DNA from: Ministeria vibrans ATCC 50519 | Taxonomy: Eukaryota > Opisthokonta > Filasterea | Assembly (NCBI GenBank): GCA_943704425.1 | Contig: CALSCP010000425.1 | Location: forward strand, 74,917-107,453 | Reading direction: 5' to 3' | Length of the DNA stretch: 32,537 nt | In this document: positions 1 through 11,300 of the stretch, piece after piece | Layout of the letters: the number at the start of each line of letters is the position of its first letter | How positions within the stretch are numbered: the stretch's first letter is position 1 | Made by a program: the position numbers and the translations under genes | The notes under the pieces: generated by a model | Told to the model about the DNA's origin: nothing | What the model saw: only the letters and a program-made list of their open reading frames with translations | Databases searched by the model: none

Positions 1-54
1 GTGGGCCAATTGGATAAGTCGTATTGTTTTGACTGACGTTGGTTTGTTTTTTAG
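1..54 (+). other. Probable 3' end of an intron upstream of the Roco-caspase gene
   Basis: The first 54 bases end in a T-rich tract followed by TAG at 52-54, a good splice acceptor. A TGACTGAC stretch about 17-24 bases upstream of the AG could serve as branch point. An in-frame TGA at 34-36 shows this stretch cannot be coding in the frame used downstream. It is either a 5'UTR intron or an intron joining earlier coding exons that lie outside the window. Confidence 0.5.
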
Positions 55-102
55 ACCAAGTCTCCTGCGTCTCGTCACTCGCATGCTCGTCCACGCCGTC
101 CA

Positions 103-2910
103 ATGGAGTCTGCGAGTAGGTCAAGCAAGCGCCATTGCAAGTCCTTCCAGCAGCGCGACATGACTCTAGCGACCATTCCGAGCAGTGCTGTTGACACTCC
201 AGTCGAAAAAGGAAACTCCGCACCTGTGTTCGTCCTTGCCATCTCTCCACACGTCAATTCAGGAAAGTCAACTCTGTTGAACACTCTTGTTTCCGACGAC
301 ATTACTATTGGTCTCTCGTACATCTCCCTTCACGACCATCTTCCCCGAAAAATTGTTCCCACCCGTCTCTCGTCTGCTGGTAAAATCAAATAGTGCACTC
401 CAAACTTTTCGTCTCTCACAATCTCTCGCTCGTGTAGCCTCTTTGATTTCTCATGCTCAACTATTTTTAAACTCGGATTGTTGGACTGTACTGGTCGTCG
501 TCAATGCTCGTGCCCTCCGCAACAACTGCCAGTCTGATCTTGAATACGATGCCCTTGCCAGTCTGTGCCAGACCGTCTCCTCAGCCTGCAAGTGCCACCC
601 ACACGTCTTGAACTCGCGCGTCGTCCTTGTCGCCACCCACATTGACCTTTACCCCCTGCCCATCGAAGCGTCTTCTCGTCTGCGTGACGCTCTCCACCCC
701 ATTCTGCCGTTTCTAGTGCGTCCAATCGAAACGCTCGGAGCTGACGGTCTCTTCTTTCCCGTCAGCTGCATCACCGGTCAAGGAGTCGATACGCTCCGTC
801 ATGCTCTGCTTCAAACCCCCTCTTCTTCACTGAAATCACGCCATTTAGCGTCCGTTTCCGAGGCGCTTCGATGCGATACCGATTTACCCCTCATTTGCAC
901 CGTTTCGAATTTCACCGCATTGTGCAGCGCCCATGCTGCGTTTCAAAGAAATTCCCGAGGCGGAAGCAGTGTGCCGCTTGACGCACGGGTTCTTGTTGAG
1001 CACCAGGAACGCAGTCAGTGTGCCGTTGTGTGGCATGCCGACGGTCAAGGGCCACTGACTCTCTCCGATCTCATTGTTGTGCAACCCCGACGCCTCATCG
1101 CTGCACTTGATCTTCTCTACGCAACGGTTTTCGGGCTGGCACAGTCGCGCCATTGGTGGAACACGGCCATTGGCGCTGCGTTTGCTGTCAACGAAATGCG
1201 CACGAGCCGTCTCTTGTCCGACATGAAACACTATCAGCGCTGTCCCGAAGAGGGTCTCCCGCGCGAACTAGCCTGGCTTCTCTGGAGCGTCGCCCCACAC
1301 CTCCCTCAGGTGCAGCAGTGCTTCTTCCCCGACAAAAGCTGTCCTTCTGCCCTTTCCGACATCTTGAATCCTCTGACGCTGCTCAACTTTGTGTACACCC
1401 GTGGCGAGCGTCTCTTCGTGCCGCAGCTACTGCCCACCGACGCCCCGTTCCTCCGTGAGATTCCGCGCGCCAGCAGCATCCAACTGCTTCTCTATCGCAC
1501 CTGCGACTCCACCATTCTGCCTGTCTCGCGTGCACTATTTCATTGTGTTCTCGTGCAGCTCTGGCACGAACTCAACCCAAGCAGTGGTGTGCTTCGAGCG
1601 ACGCAGACGTCGTCGAGTCTCATGACGCTGCCCTTGACATCCTCGTCAACCACCACGCGCTCCGTCCAGGTGCGTCTGAGTCTGGACGAGTCCAGTGCCG
1701 CGCTTCGTCTCGAAGTGTACGCTTCAGAGGTCTCGGCGCGCTGCGTGCGCGACGTCATTACATTCATCACGGACCAGGTGTGTGTAGAGACACAGCATGT
1801 GCAGCACGGCTGGCACGGCCAAGTCCTCGCGGTGCCCGTGCACCCGCACGATCTCACCCAGCCTGTGTTTGACCCTGCTCACGTTGTGCGCGCTCCTGAA
1901 GACTATCGCCAGCGGGACCGAATTGAACGGGTGCTTTTGTCGCACTCTGCAACCCAATGTAACCACAACATTCTGCATTGGTGGTCTCGAGCAAGTAAGA
2001 AAAACAGAAAAAGACATTATTGTTATTAATTGTATTGCTTTTGTTTTTGTCTTGTTTTTTTTTTTTTTTGCTGCTGCGCTGCTGCATAGCTGTCGGAGCG
2101 TACAAACATGCATCTGCGCTGATTATAGGTGTGAGTCGGTATGCGGCTACGGGTAATCCGTGTCTGCAGGCACTGCCGGATCTTCCAGGGGTTCAGGCGA
2201 GTGCGAGACTGCTGGGTCGCCTGTACACCGAGCGCGAGTGGGCGACCGTGGGAGTGGTCGTGGATGACCCATATTTGGGAGAGAGTGAGGTTACGCGAAA
2301 ATATGTGCGTGGCGTGGTATCGCAAATGGCGCAGGAGATGCGAGCGAGAAAGGCTGATGAAAAGGACACGCTGCTGGTGGTGCATCTGCTGGGTCATGGT
2401 GATGGCAGTGGTGGACTGCTACTCAGCGACGCAGGTGAAGTCTCCGATGGAGGTGCTTCTACTGGTTCATTTGGTTTGGACGAGTTGCGTGAGCTGCTTG
2501 AGGATGAGACGGTGGGCTGGAAAGGCTGCAATGTGTTAGTCGTGAGCGATATTTGCGAGGGAGAGATGGTCGCACGTGTCTCGCGGGAGTCAGACGACAC
2601 GACTGAGGCTGTGCCTGGCTATGCGCGACAGTGCATGCACTCGTCGTTGTCCTTTGATACCTATTTGCAGCACAATAAGCGCTACACGCGAATGACTTCC
2701 CTCTGGTGGAGTGCGCTGCAGCAGCAGAGGGCCTTTCGCGTGGGTGAATCCCTTCTGAGTGCTGCAGAGCTGTGTCGTCGTCTGACGCTGATGGACCCGG
2801 CCTTTGAGGAACATCTAGCAATGAGCCGCATCTGGGACTCGTGGTTGTCTGGCGAGACCTCCAACGCTGGCGACATTCTACTTGACAGACCCGAAAAAGA
2901 AGAACAATAA
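103..2910 (+). CDS. Roco-family protein (Roc-COR) with C-terminal caspase-like C14 domain
   Basis: Exons 103-379, 438-1994 and 2090-2910 join in frame to about 884 residues. The Roc GTPase part has GKST near residue 54 (P-loop with Pro where the first Gly is expected), ATHID (G4) near 158, and a VSCITGQGVDTL G5 region. A clear Asp-x-x-Gly switch II is not visible. COR follows at about 235-520, recognisable by the DLIVVQPRRLI segment and the ILPVSRALF segment. The 1995-2089 intron (GTAAGA...ATAG) joins COR to a caspase/metacaspase p20-like fold beginning ALIIGVSRY, with putative catalytic His in LGHGDG (near 713) and Cys in SDICEG (near 767). The caspase part has no upstream ATG of its own, which supports one fused protein. 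Likely role, inferred: nucleotide-switched protease or adaptor. Coding may begin upstream: the frame stays open back to an acceptor at 54. The stop overlaps AATAAA. Confidence 0.8.
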
Positions 2911-2911
2911 A
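2906..2911 (+). terminator. AATAAA polyadenylation signal candidate
   Basis: AATAAA overlaps the TAA stop of the Roco-caspase gene and is followed by A-rich sequence. The overlap implies a very short 3'UTR. This is a motif match only. Confidence 0.4.
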
Positions 2912-2998
2912 AAAATAATAATAATAATTATTATTATTTTATTTTGTTCAAAATTTAATACGTCCTTTCAAAACACAAGAAAACAATAATAATAATAA

Positions 2999-3030
<32 letters not shown>

Positions 3031-3413
3031 CTTTGAGACAATTATGCACATTTTTGTGACAATATTAATGCTGACGAAATGCCATAATGAAATGGTTATA
3101 CTAATAAGAATGATCATTTTGAATAATGATTGTCGTGTGTACCCTATTAATTGTGTTGTGTCTTCACGAGTGTCTGTTGTGTGAGCCTTAAGGACGGACT
3201 GCGCGACTAAGGCACTGCATGCTGGTTAATAACTTAATGTCAAGTTTGACAAGTTAACGTATATTGTAAATTATAACTAGAAATGTTTCCGAAGAATAAT
3301 GAGAACCAAAACTCACTATTATTTTGAAATTAATTCTTTTCCTGCTGTCTTTTGGTGGTTACCCCTGGCAACGCCGTCTACATTGAGAGGGGCCGCCTCA
3401 GCTGGATCTGCTT
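2911..3413. repeat. AT-rich intergenic DNA with AAT/ATT trinucleotide runs
   Basis: No gene is visible. Runs of AAT switch to runs of ATT at about 2911-2940 and again at about 2985-3030, making two strong potential hairpins just downstream of the Roco-caspase stop. The remainder is plain AT-rich sequence. The last part is the presumed promoter and 5'UTR of the Patronin-like gene. Confidence 0.6.
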
Positions 3414-6291
3414 ATGTCTCGTCAACGACCGTCGTCGGGTGTTGCGCCAAGTAGTCTACAGGTATCGTTTGGAGTGTGGGTAGTAGTACGGAGGAAGAGC
3501 AAGTGTAATTTGGAAATTCAAACTCGCGTCTCACAAACCGGGACGCTTCCTCGTGAGAGTGAATGGACCAGATCACTTGTGTTGCCGTTTGGGCTGTTCT
3601 CACGACCCCCCTGTCGCCCTCGCCCCTTCTCCCGCGCGCAGGGCAAGGTGCATGCGTCGTTGTCATGGCTCCTGCGTCTCGTCGCCCGCAACAAGCCCCC
3701 GGCGAGCGTTGTGCCTGATATGGACGCGGCACTCGACAAATGCGCTGGCGGGCACGATGCGGTGGCGCATCCCATGACGCGCAAACTCTTGTCGTCCGGC
3801 AAAGTGTACCGACTTGCGACAACCATCATTTTCAATCGCCAACCGTCCACCTCGAAGAAGGCAGCCTCGCCTGTCGACGAAATGACCGCCGTCTTGGGCT
3901 TTCTCTCGGCCGCCGGGTTTCGCGTGGTCGACGGTAATGGCTATGTGGACGCACGGGAGCTGGCCATGGCCTCGCCCTTTGTGGAGACCGCCCACATTGC
4001 GCTCATGGACTCGCTCATGGCGGCCTATGTCGCCTCGCTTGTCACGGTGCCTGCCGTTCTTGCTGCTGCAGAGTAAGAACAACAAGGGTTGCTTTTTTGT
4101 TGGGATACAATAGACTAAACAGGGAGAGTTGTAGGAACATTGAGACGACGGCTAAAAGTGCTTCGCTGCGACCATCAGAGGTTCAACTGGGCGCTGCCTT
4201 TGTTGTGTGGCTCAACGCCATTTCCACGCGTGTCTCTCGCTCGTTGGGCACACAGCTGGATAGTGGTTCCGTTGGGATGGTGCGTCGCACTCTGCCCTTC
4301 ATGGCAGAGTTGGTGCGCGATCTTGGAGACGGGCGGGTTCTGGCGACCCTCGTTGCGTACTACGTTCCTGACGTGCTCCCACTACGCGCACTGCGTTTGG
4401 AGAACCACCTGTCGGTTGATGATGCGCTGTACAACCTTGATTTAGTGCGGTGGACATGCCAGCGGCTCAACGTCGACTTTCCCTTTGCACTCGAGGACAT
4501 TGTGTACGCAAATGGGGATTTGCGTCTCAATCTTATGGTGTTCCTCGCCGATCTGTTTGTACTGCTTGAGATGGTCGATCTTGACGACCGTCTCGAGTTG
4601 GGTACGGCTGCTGCAAGTGTGGCACGACGAAGTGCCGAAGTTGTACCACATCAGCAACAACGGCAGAAGCAGTCGCAGGGAGTGGAACCCAATGCTGAAG
4701 CGGACGAAGAGGCAAAGCTGGCACGCAAGAACCAAGAAGAAGGGCAGCGCATGCTTGAGTGGCTGTCAAGTCTGGGAGAAACTGGACGTGCGCGTGGCGG
4801 TGGTAGCGCTGCTGTGGGTGTGAGTCCGTTGATTTCGAAGCAAGCGAATGTGCTGGTGCGACAACTAGCCCAACGACGCAAAGAGATTGAGCATTCGGCT
4901 GTGTCGCGCAGACAGGCCCAGGAAAGGGTTGCTCGCCGAGTTCTAGAGATGGTGTTGGGTCAGAAGAGCACAAACAAAGAGTTCACAACAAAAAAGGAGT
5001 TCACAGTGACTGAGTCGTCACCGCCCGTGGCACAAGCGGCGGGTGTCTCAAGCGTGTCTGAGCCCCAGGTGGCATCTTCTCAGGGGGCAGGCATCTCATG
5101 CGCATCTCAGCCCCACTCGCCATTTTCCTCCACTCAAATCAACCCCCGCTCAGTGGTCTCCCCTTCTGCTGCATCCCATCCTGTCACGCTTGCTCAGGTG
5201 ACATCACTTGTTGCATCTCCTCCCGTCACAATTGCCCAGCCGGGTTCGCCTTCGCTGCCTTCCTCTTCTGTTGCATCTCTCTCTATAGCAATCAAGTCGA
5301 CTCAGTCACCATTGCCGTTGAGCTCTCCTCCCCCAAGCCACTCACAGACAGCAACGGTCATCCTTTCACATTCACACACTCCGCCCGCCGACACACCCTC
5401 ATCTCCCGCCGCTCCCCTCTCGTCGCCTCTTTCGTCCCCCACTGCCGCTCGGCCCCGCGTCATTGACATTCCTCTCCCGGCCTCTTCATCCACCTCTGCA
5501 TCGAATAGTGGAGCCCGTTCGCGCGCGGGATACTTTGTCATTGGCGAGACGGTAGAGAGCGAACGCCTCAGCAAACGCAAGCAGCAGTTTATTGAGCAGC
5601 GCCAGCGTGAGATCCAAGAGGAGCGCGACCGTCAGCGAGAGCGACGCAATCTTGTTGAGAAACAACCCGCTCCCGTGAAAAGGTACAAAAAAAAATGAAT
5701 GAGAATAGAGATAGTAGAGTCTCATTGGTTTTGTGCAGTGCTCCGTCTCCTGTCAAACCAGCTGTGCGTGCTCCCATCCCCATTGTACGCAGCACTCCAG
5801 GGCGCTCTGCTCCAGTCAAGTCTGCTTCACTCCAGTCGACGCCCCAGCGACGCCCCGCCGTCATGTCCACCACCCCTCGTCTCAAGATGCAGCCGTCCTC
5901 GTCAGGTCCTCCGCTGCCGCCCACACGCCGCAAGAGTAACCGCAACATTCTGCGCAATGCCATCCTTCACACGTGTCTCTCGGGTCCTGTCAATGGCGCA
6001 CTTCAAAAAGAGGTTCTGGCACGTCTAGACGAGGCACGCGCCGATCAGTGTCTGATTCTGTTTCGCGACACGCGAGGCTTTAAGTTTCGCGCCCTCTATG
6101 TGTACAAACACGAGACGGGTGCACTTGTCAAATTGTGCGGTGTGGGCCCCGCAACCGTCGCCCCCGATGCGATTGTCGCGTTCTACAAGTATGACACAGG
6201 TGATCGGTCTTTCAGGCCTATGCAAGTGTCCGAAATTAATCAGGGTATCGATGCGTTTGCCCTGGAACCGTCGCTGTGGGGTAGAAGATAG
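3414..6291 (+). CDS. Patronin/CAMSAP-like microtubule minus-end protein (CH + CKK)
   Basis: Exons 3414-3461, 3642-4072, 4135-5682 and 5739-6291 give 859 residues in continuous frame. A segment beginning GKVHASLSWLL (from residue 17) and a CAMSAP-type calponin-homology domain (to about 305; DLGDGRVLATLV and YNLDLVRWTC are diagnostic) are followed by a long Ser/Pro-rich disordered linker. A charged coiled coil lies around 638-668, and a CKK domain fills about 735-859 (SNRNILRNAI, LILFRDTRGFKFRALY, FYKYD, final Trp-containing helix). In the family, CKK binds microtubule minus ends and protects them. The first intron is 180 bases and in frame without stops, so its retention would give a longer protein. 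The acceptor of intron 2 could also be 4113 or 4122, as all three keep frame; 4134 is preferred because ACTAAAC lies at a branch-point distance. Confidence 0.9.
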
Positions 6292-7579
6292 AGACGTTGT
6301 TTGGAATACCACGTGTAATACAAGACTATAATTAGCGTAATTTTTCATTTTAACAGTTGCTTTGTTTTGAAAAAGTATCAATAATTGCTTTTGCCCTAGG
6401 ACTTCCAAAATATATATATATTCACTTTAAGCTGGTGCACCATAAGAGGCAATGTAAGGATTGAAAAAGTCAGGAGATGACCAAATTTGGCACAACACTA
6501 ATATCAACTTTCATCCTAGGTTTTCCACAAAAAAAACTAATATCAACTTATCAGTATCAGCATTTAACCAACGACACGTTTAATCAGATAACAGGCTCCT
6601 CTTATGTGTTTCTTAGAAACAAATGAAACCTTTAGGTGACTTTTAGAGGCGGAGGCGATTGTTTTTGAAACAATTGAAACTCAAAATAAGCTGTACTTTA
6701 TATTATAACAATATTTTCGCCATGTATATGTTAATTCGCTTGTGCAGCATTGAAATATAATATGTCGTGCGAAATTCAAATGTAAATCAATAGTGACAAG
6801 AAACAGATGTACAGCGAAAACTGTAAATTTATTTGAATATTTGAGATTTTCCGGTGTGAGTCCGACGATAAGGGCGCCTTTGAGAGCTGATATGCCATCC
6901 AAACACAACACGTCAAGGCTTAAATAGGCGAGACGGCGGACGAGTTAGCAAATAGGGGGTTGCCAGTTGAGTTGAGTGCACATTAAAATACCTTCAGGTT
7001 GATAAAGTTGAAGGCGAGAGAGACCAAGACGAAAGGTCGTTGGCGGTGAGGAAAAAACCCGTGCAGAAGGGGGGCTGAAGCGGGTGGTAAAGGTTTTTTT
7101 TGGGAAGTAGGTGCTGTTTGTGGACTTTCCTCTGTGATTACAACTTCATTACAACCGAGTCGCGACAAAGCTAGAATTATACACGACAATTGAATTTCGA
7201 CGAATGAAGCGAATGGATCAGGGCAAACTGGTGGGGGCAATCAGTGATCAATTTGGTCACGGGCAATTGAGCGAAGGGTGACTAACCAGGTTGTCTTGTA
7301 CAATGAAGCTTTTGCCCAAGGGAGTTCCAAAAAAACGCCAATAAAAGCTGACGCAATTTCAGGTTTGTACTACAATGCTGTATTGTTCAATAGCCAGCAT
7401 TCCCAACGCACCCATACTTCTCATTTCACAATCCACTTTTGGTTTGGTTTCTAAATATTTTACATACAAGTCGATTTTTCTCACTTGTTGGAAACGCAAA
7501 ACGCAAACATCACTTCTCCTCCATGGAAACATAATCCGCCGCGGAGGGGCCTCACAGAGTGCCGTGACACAAAGTGTTA

Positions 7580-7580
<1 letters not shown>
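6292..7580. other. AT-rich intergenic stretch, no gene recognised
   Basis: After the Patronin stop the sequence is AT-rich with scattered short poly-A and poly-T runs. Short open frames on the minus strand at 6681-6911 and 6983-7240 show no recognisable motif and no coding-like base composition, so I do not call them. I see no tRNA-like cloverleaf. Confidence 0.5.

Positions 7581-7669
<89 letters not shown>
7581..7669. repeat. (CT)n microsatellite, about 44 units
   Basis: An uninterrupted CT dinucleotide run of about 89 bases. It reads as Leu-Ser or Arg-Glu repeats in all frames, which explains the spurious open frames spanning it. Its far end (TCTCTAG) looks like a polypyrimidine tract plus acceptor, but no upstream exon was recognised. 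Confidence 0.95.
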
Positions 7670-7670
<1 letters not shown>

Positions 7671-8333
7671 GGAACATCATTGCCCGCATTCCCGTTCTTG
7701 CTTGATGGCGTGGTTGTGGTCGCTTTGTTGTTATGGTGTTACGCACCTCTGTCAGCGGAATGTGTTGGCCTGCCACACCGTCGCGCGTCGGGAATGCTGA
7801 GACGGAGGCCCACCATGCCTCGGCGGATGCTGGCGGTGCCCGTGACAAGTGCGTTGTAGCAGAGCAACAGCTCAGCGCGGGTCGTACATTCTGTCATTGA
7901 GTGGCGATGGACTTGTAGGCTCCACCTAACCCACCACTCCATCACTGACTGCCTTCCCGGCACCCTGACCAGCTTGCCGTTCTTGACTTGATCTTAGAGC
8001 AGCACCCGTCTCAGCTGGCATTGGATACGAAGCGTCTTAACCAGGTGATGAGGCTGGACAGGAACAGCCCTGACAGCGCATTTATTCTCGATGTGCGTTC
8101 CAAATCGTGTGCAACAGCGCGTCAATGAGTTAGCTTTTGAGTGAATGGGTTCAATCACCTTTGAATCGTGCATATTTCGCGCTGTCCGTCCCCTAATCTC
8201 AATGTCATTGTCATAGCTTTTACATAGTCACAGCGTCTTTACCGGCCTACATCGGCCACACCAAGGGAATAACTCCAAACAAATCATCTAATCTATTTAT
8301 CCAAACTAATTTATATTGCAGTTCTTTCATGAT
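7670..8333. other. GC-richer unassigned patch and upstream region of the kelch kinase gene
   Basis: Base composition from about 7680 to 8130 resembles exons rather than the AT-rich flank. One plus-strand frame is open from 7949 to a TGA near 8129 and could be an exon (it contains LDLILEQHPSQL and NSPDSAFILDV), but it has no ATG near its start and no family I recognise. A decayed gene or unrecognised exon is possible. The last 200 bases are the presumed promoter of the kelch kinase gene, including a possible acceptor at 8320-8321 just before its ATG. Confidence 0.35.
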
Positions 8334-11300
8334 ATGATCGTGATTCTCCTCCTCCTCCTCATCACTCCCTACTCCCACTGCACCCCTCTCAACACATTCT
8401 CGGCGGTCAGCCCTGTCCCGTTCACGCCGCTGGGCCGCGATGGGTCTGCGGCCGCCTTGCTCAGCGACGACTTACTCGCCGTGTTCGGAGGGCTTGCAGG
8501 CACCACCACGCCCTACCGAGGCTCAACCCTGTGTGCCGGAGACCCCGACGCGACCCCCGGAACGCCCGTGATCAGCAACGAAACGCTGTTTTTCCGGCTG
8601 CGCAAGCAACAGTGGACGCGACTCGGCAGCACGTCCAACGCCACCGCCCCGCCCGCTCTCTGGCTGGGGTCCAGCGTAGCCCTGCCTGCAGCGTCGCCCC
8701 TCTTCGATTTGCTTGTCTTTGGCGGGATTACATGCGGCCAGCGTCTGTCTGGGGCCTTTTGGCGACTGTCCTTTCGTGGCGATGCACAATTCCACTGGAC
8801 GAATCTCGACAGTGCACTCTTACCCCCACCGCGAAATACAGCCGCGTTCTTCCGTGTTCTCGACCAGCATGCGCTTCTCTTTTGGGGCATGGGATCCTCC
8901 ACCACACAGCCTGTCTATCCACTTCCATTGCTCGACGATTATTGGTTGTGGAATTCGACATCGTCCTCTTGGACGGAACTCGAGCTGGAAGCGGGCACGA
9001 CGCCTCTGGCACCTCTCTTGTCGAGTGGCATCGTCGCACTCAACGACACCACTCTCGTTGTTTGCACAGGCACTCGTGCAGATGGCTCCTTTGTGCCCGA
9101 CGTGTACTACCTGCAGCTCATTGGTGAACACCCGCGCGTTCGCTTCACCTTCCTTGCGCGTGTCGCACTACCGCCCTTTTCGTACAGCGCCGCCATTTAT
9201 GTACCACCCACAAACAGTCTGTTTACCATGGCACAGCCCACCATTACGTATGCTGCCGCCTCCGAGACGCTCTTCGATACGGCGGCACTCTACTTGAATA
9301 CCTACGCAGTGAACCTCAGCGACTTTTCCGTGCACTCTCAGTCCACTGTCAACAATCTTAACTCGCGCACCAACCCAGCCATGGTGTACTCCTCACAGCT
9401 GAACAGCGCCATTCTCTTTGGTGGACTCTTTGTCGGCGGACTGGGCTCTGGTGTCCTCACGGCAGACGTGGAGCTTTTCTCCTTTGATACCCACTTGTAT
9501 ACTATCGTCGTACAAAACACATAATCTGTTGACACACATTTTTTATTTATAGGTGGTCTCCTTTGCGTGTCGTGGCTGGTCCCGCCACCTTTTCAGGTGC
9601 TTCCTTTGCGACGTTGCCCGCTTTGCATGACATTGTGGTGTACGGTGGCGACGGACAGATTGCGGGTGCGAGTGAGGCGGAAATGTGGCGCCTGACACAA
9701 GAAGGCAGTGCAAGTGGCGAGCCCGTCTGGTTCAATGTGCCCCTCATCAATGCACCCCCCGAGGGACGCACTTCGTCTAGCATGACACTGGTTGGACCGG
9801 ACAATGGTGATGGTTCGATGACTCTGCTTCTTTTTGGTGGCTATTTTCAACGCGCACGACTCACTCCGCCGCAATTTTCACTTTTTGTCAACTCTCTCTT
9901 TCGTGTCACGCTACAGCCTGACTTTGCTACGTACGAACTTGTTGCTCCTCAGAGCACCGTTATACCCTCTCCACGTGCTTTTATGAGCATTGTCACGATT
10001 CCAAGTAGCGATCCTGCCTGTGTGCTTCTTCATGGCGGACAATACGCCCTCAACTACTCGGAATCCATTGTTAACATTGAGTCCATTGCGCGCTTCCTCT
10101 ACAACGACACCTGGCTCTACTGCGACACAACACTCGAATGGACACTGCTGACGATGTCTGGACCGCGCGTGTCCGAGTACCTCATGGTGGCTCCGAGTGC
10201 GACGGAAGCAGTGCTTTTTGGCGGGAGTGAACCTGTCGTTGAGAGAAACTCAGACGGGCCGTATCACCAACTGCGCACGACCAATGCACTGTGGCACTTT
10301 GATCTGAACACGCGCGTGTGGCGCAACATTACATCTCTATCGCGTGGACCCTTACCCGGTCCGCGTATGAGCGGTGTGGTGGCTCTGGCGGGTCAGCGTA
10401 TGCTCATTGCGGGCGGTGTTGCCTCGGCGATGCCCACCTTTCTCGCTTTGCCTCATCTTTACTCAGACCTCTGGTCGCTTTTTCTACCCACATACCAATG
10501 GACGCAACTTAAAGCGGTTTCCGATGGGGCTCAGACAGGATTTCAGTCCGTGATCTTTGGGTCATGGCTCGCAAACGCATCGTCAACTCTCTTCATCCAA
10601 TGCCAGTCAAACCCGCACTTGGCCGTGTCTGTCTCGCCCGGATGCAGTGCGGGCCAGTTTTCCTCGTTGTTTCTCGACCACGCATGTCAACTGTGCCCAC
10701 ATGGCACCTACGCCAACACAACGGGCGCTACCGAGTGTGTTTCATGCCCAGCACTCACAAGCACTCCTCGCGAGGGTGCAGTATCGGTGATCGAGTGCAC
10801 TGTGTGCGTTGATGATGCGTGCTCGGGACACGGACACTGCGCAGTGCTTGCCACATCGTTTACCGTTGAGTGCACATGCAATGCGCTATACTTTTCAAGT
10901 GACCGCTGTCGCACACCGTGGGGCGCCGTTATTCTTGCAAGTGTAGGTGTCGCTGTGATTCTCCTGGGTGCCGTGGTGTGTTTCCAGCGCCGTTCCCGTC
11001 GCTTTGAGCATCTCAAGGAACACGCCGAGTTTCTCAAGGAACACACTGAACTGCTACTCCACGACCGAAATGAGCAAGTGGAGGCACTTGAGAGCACCTG
11101 GCGCATCTCCTACGCTGATCTGGCGAGTCTTGAGCGGCTCTCGGCCGGTGCCTTTGGTGAGGTCTTTGCCGGTGTGTGGTGTGGCCGTCCGGTCGCTGTC
11201 AAGTTTTTACAGGAGGCAGTCTGCGAGTCCGATCATTTGTCGTTGGATGAGTTTCAGCGTGAAATCACCTTTTTGCGCAGCATCCGACATGCGCACATTG

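Noticed and set aside
2020-2110. Apparent signal peptide (Leu/Phe-rich) in front of the caspase-like domain
   Set aside because: It starts at TTG, not ATG, and is the translation of the T-rich end of the 1995-2089 intron. Splicing to the COR exon is in frame and removes it.
8140-8175. GGTTCAATC word resembling a tRNA T-loop
   Set aside because: The flanking bases do not form a T-stem, and no acceptor stem or D-arm can be placed around it.
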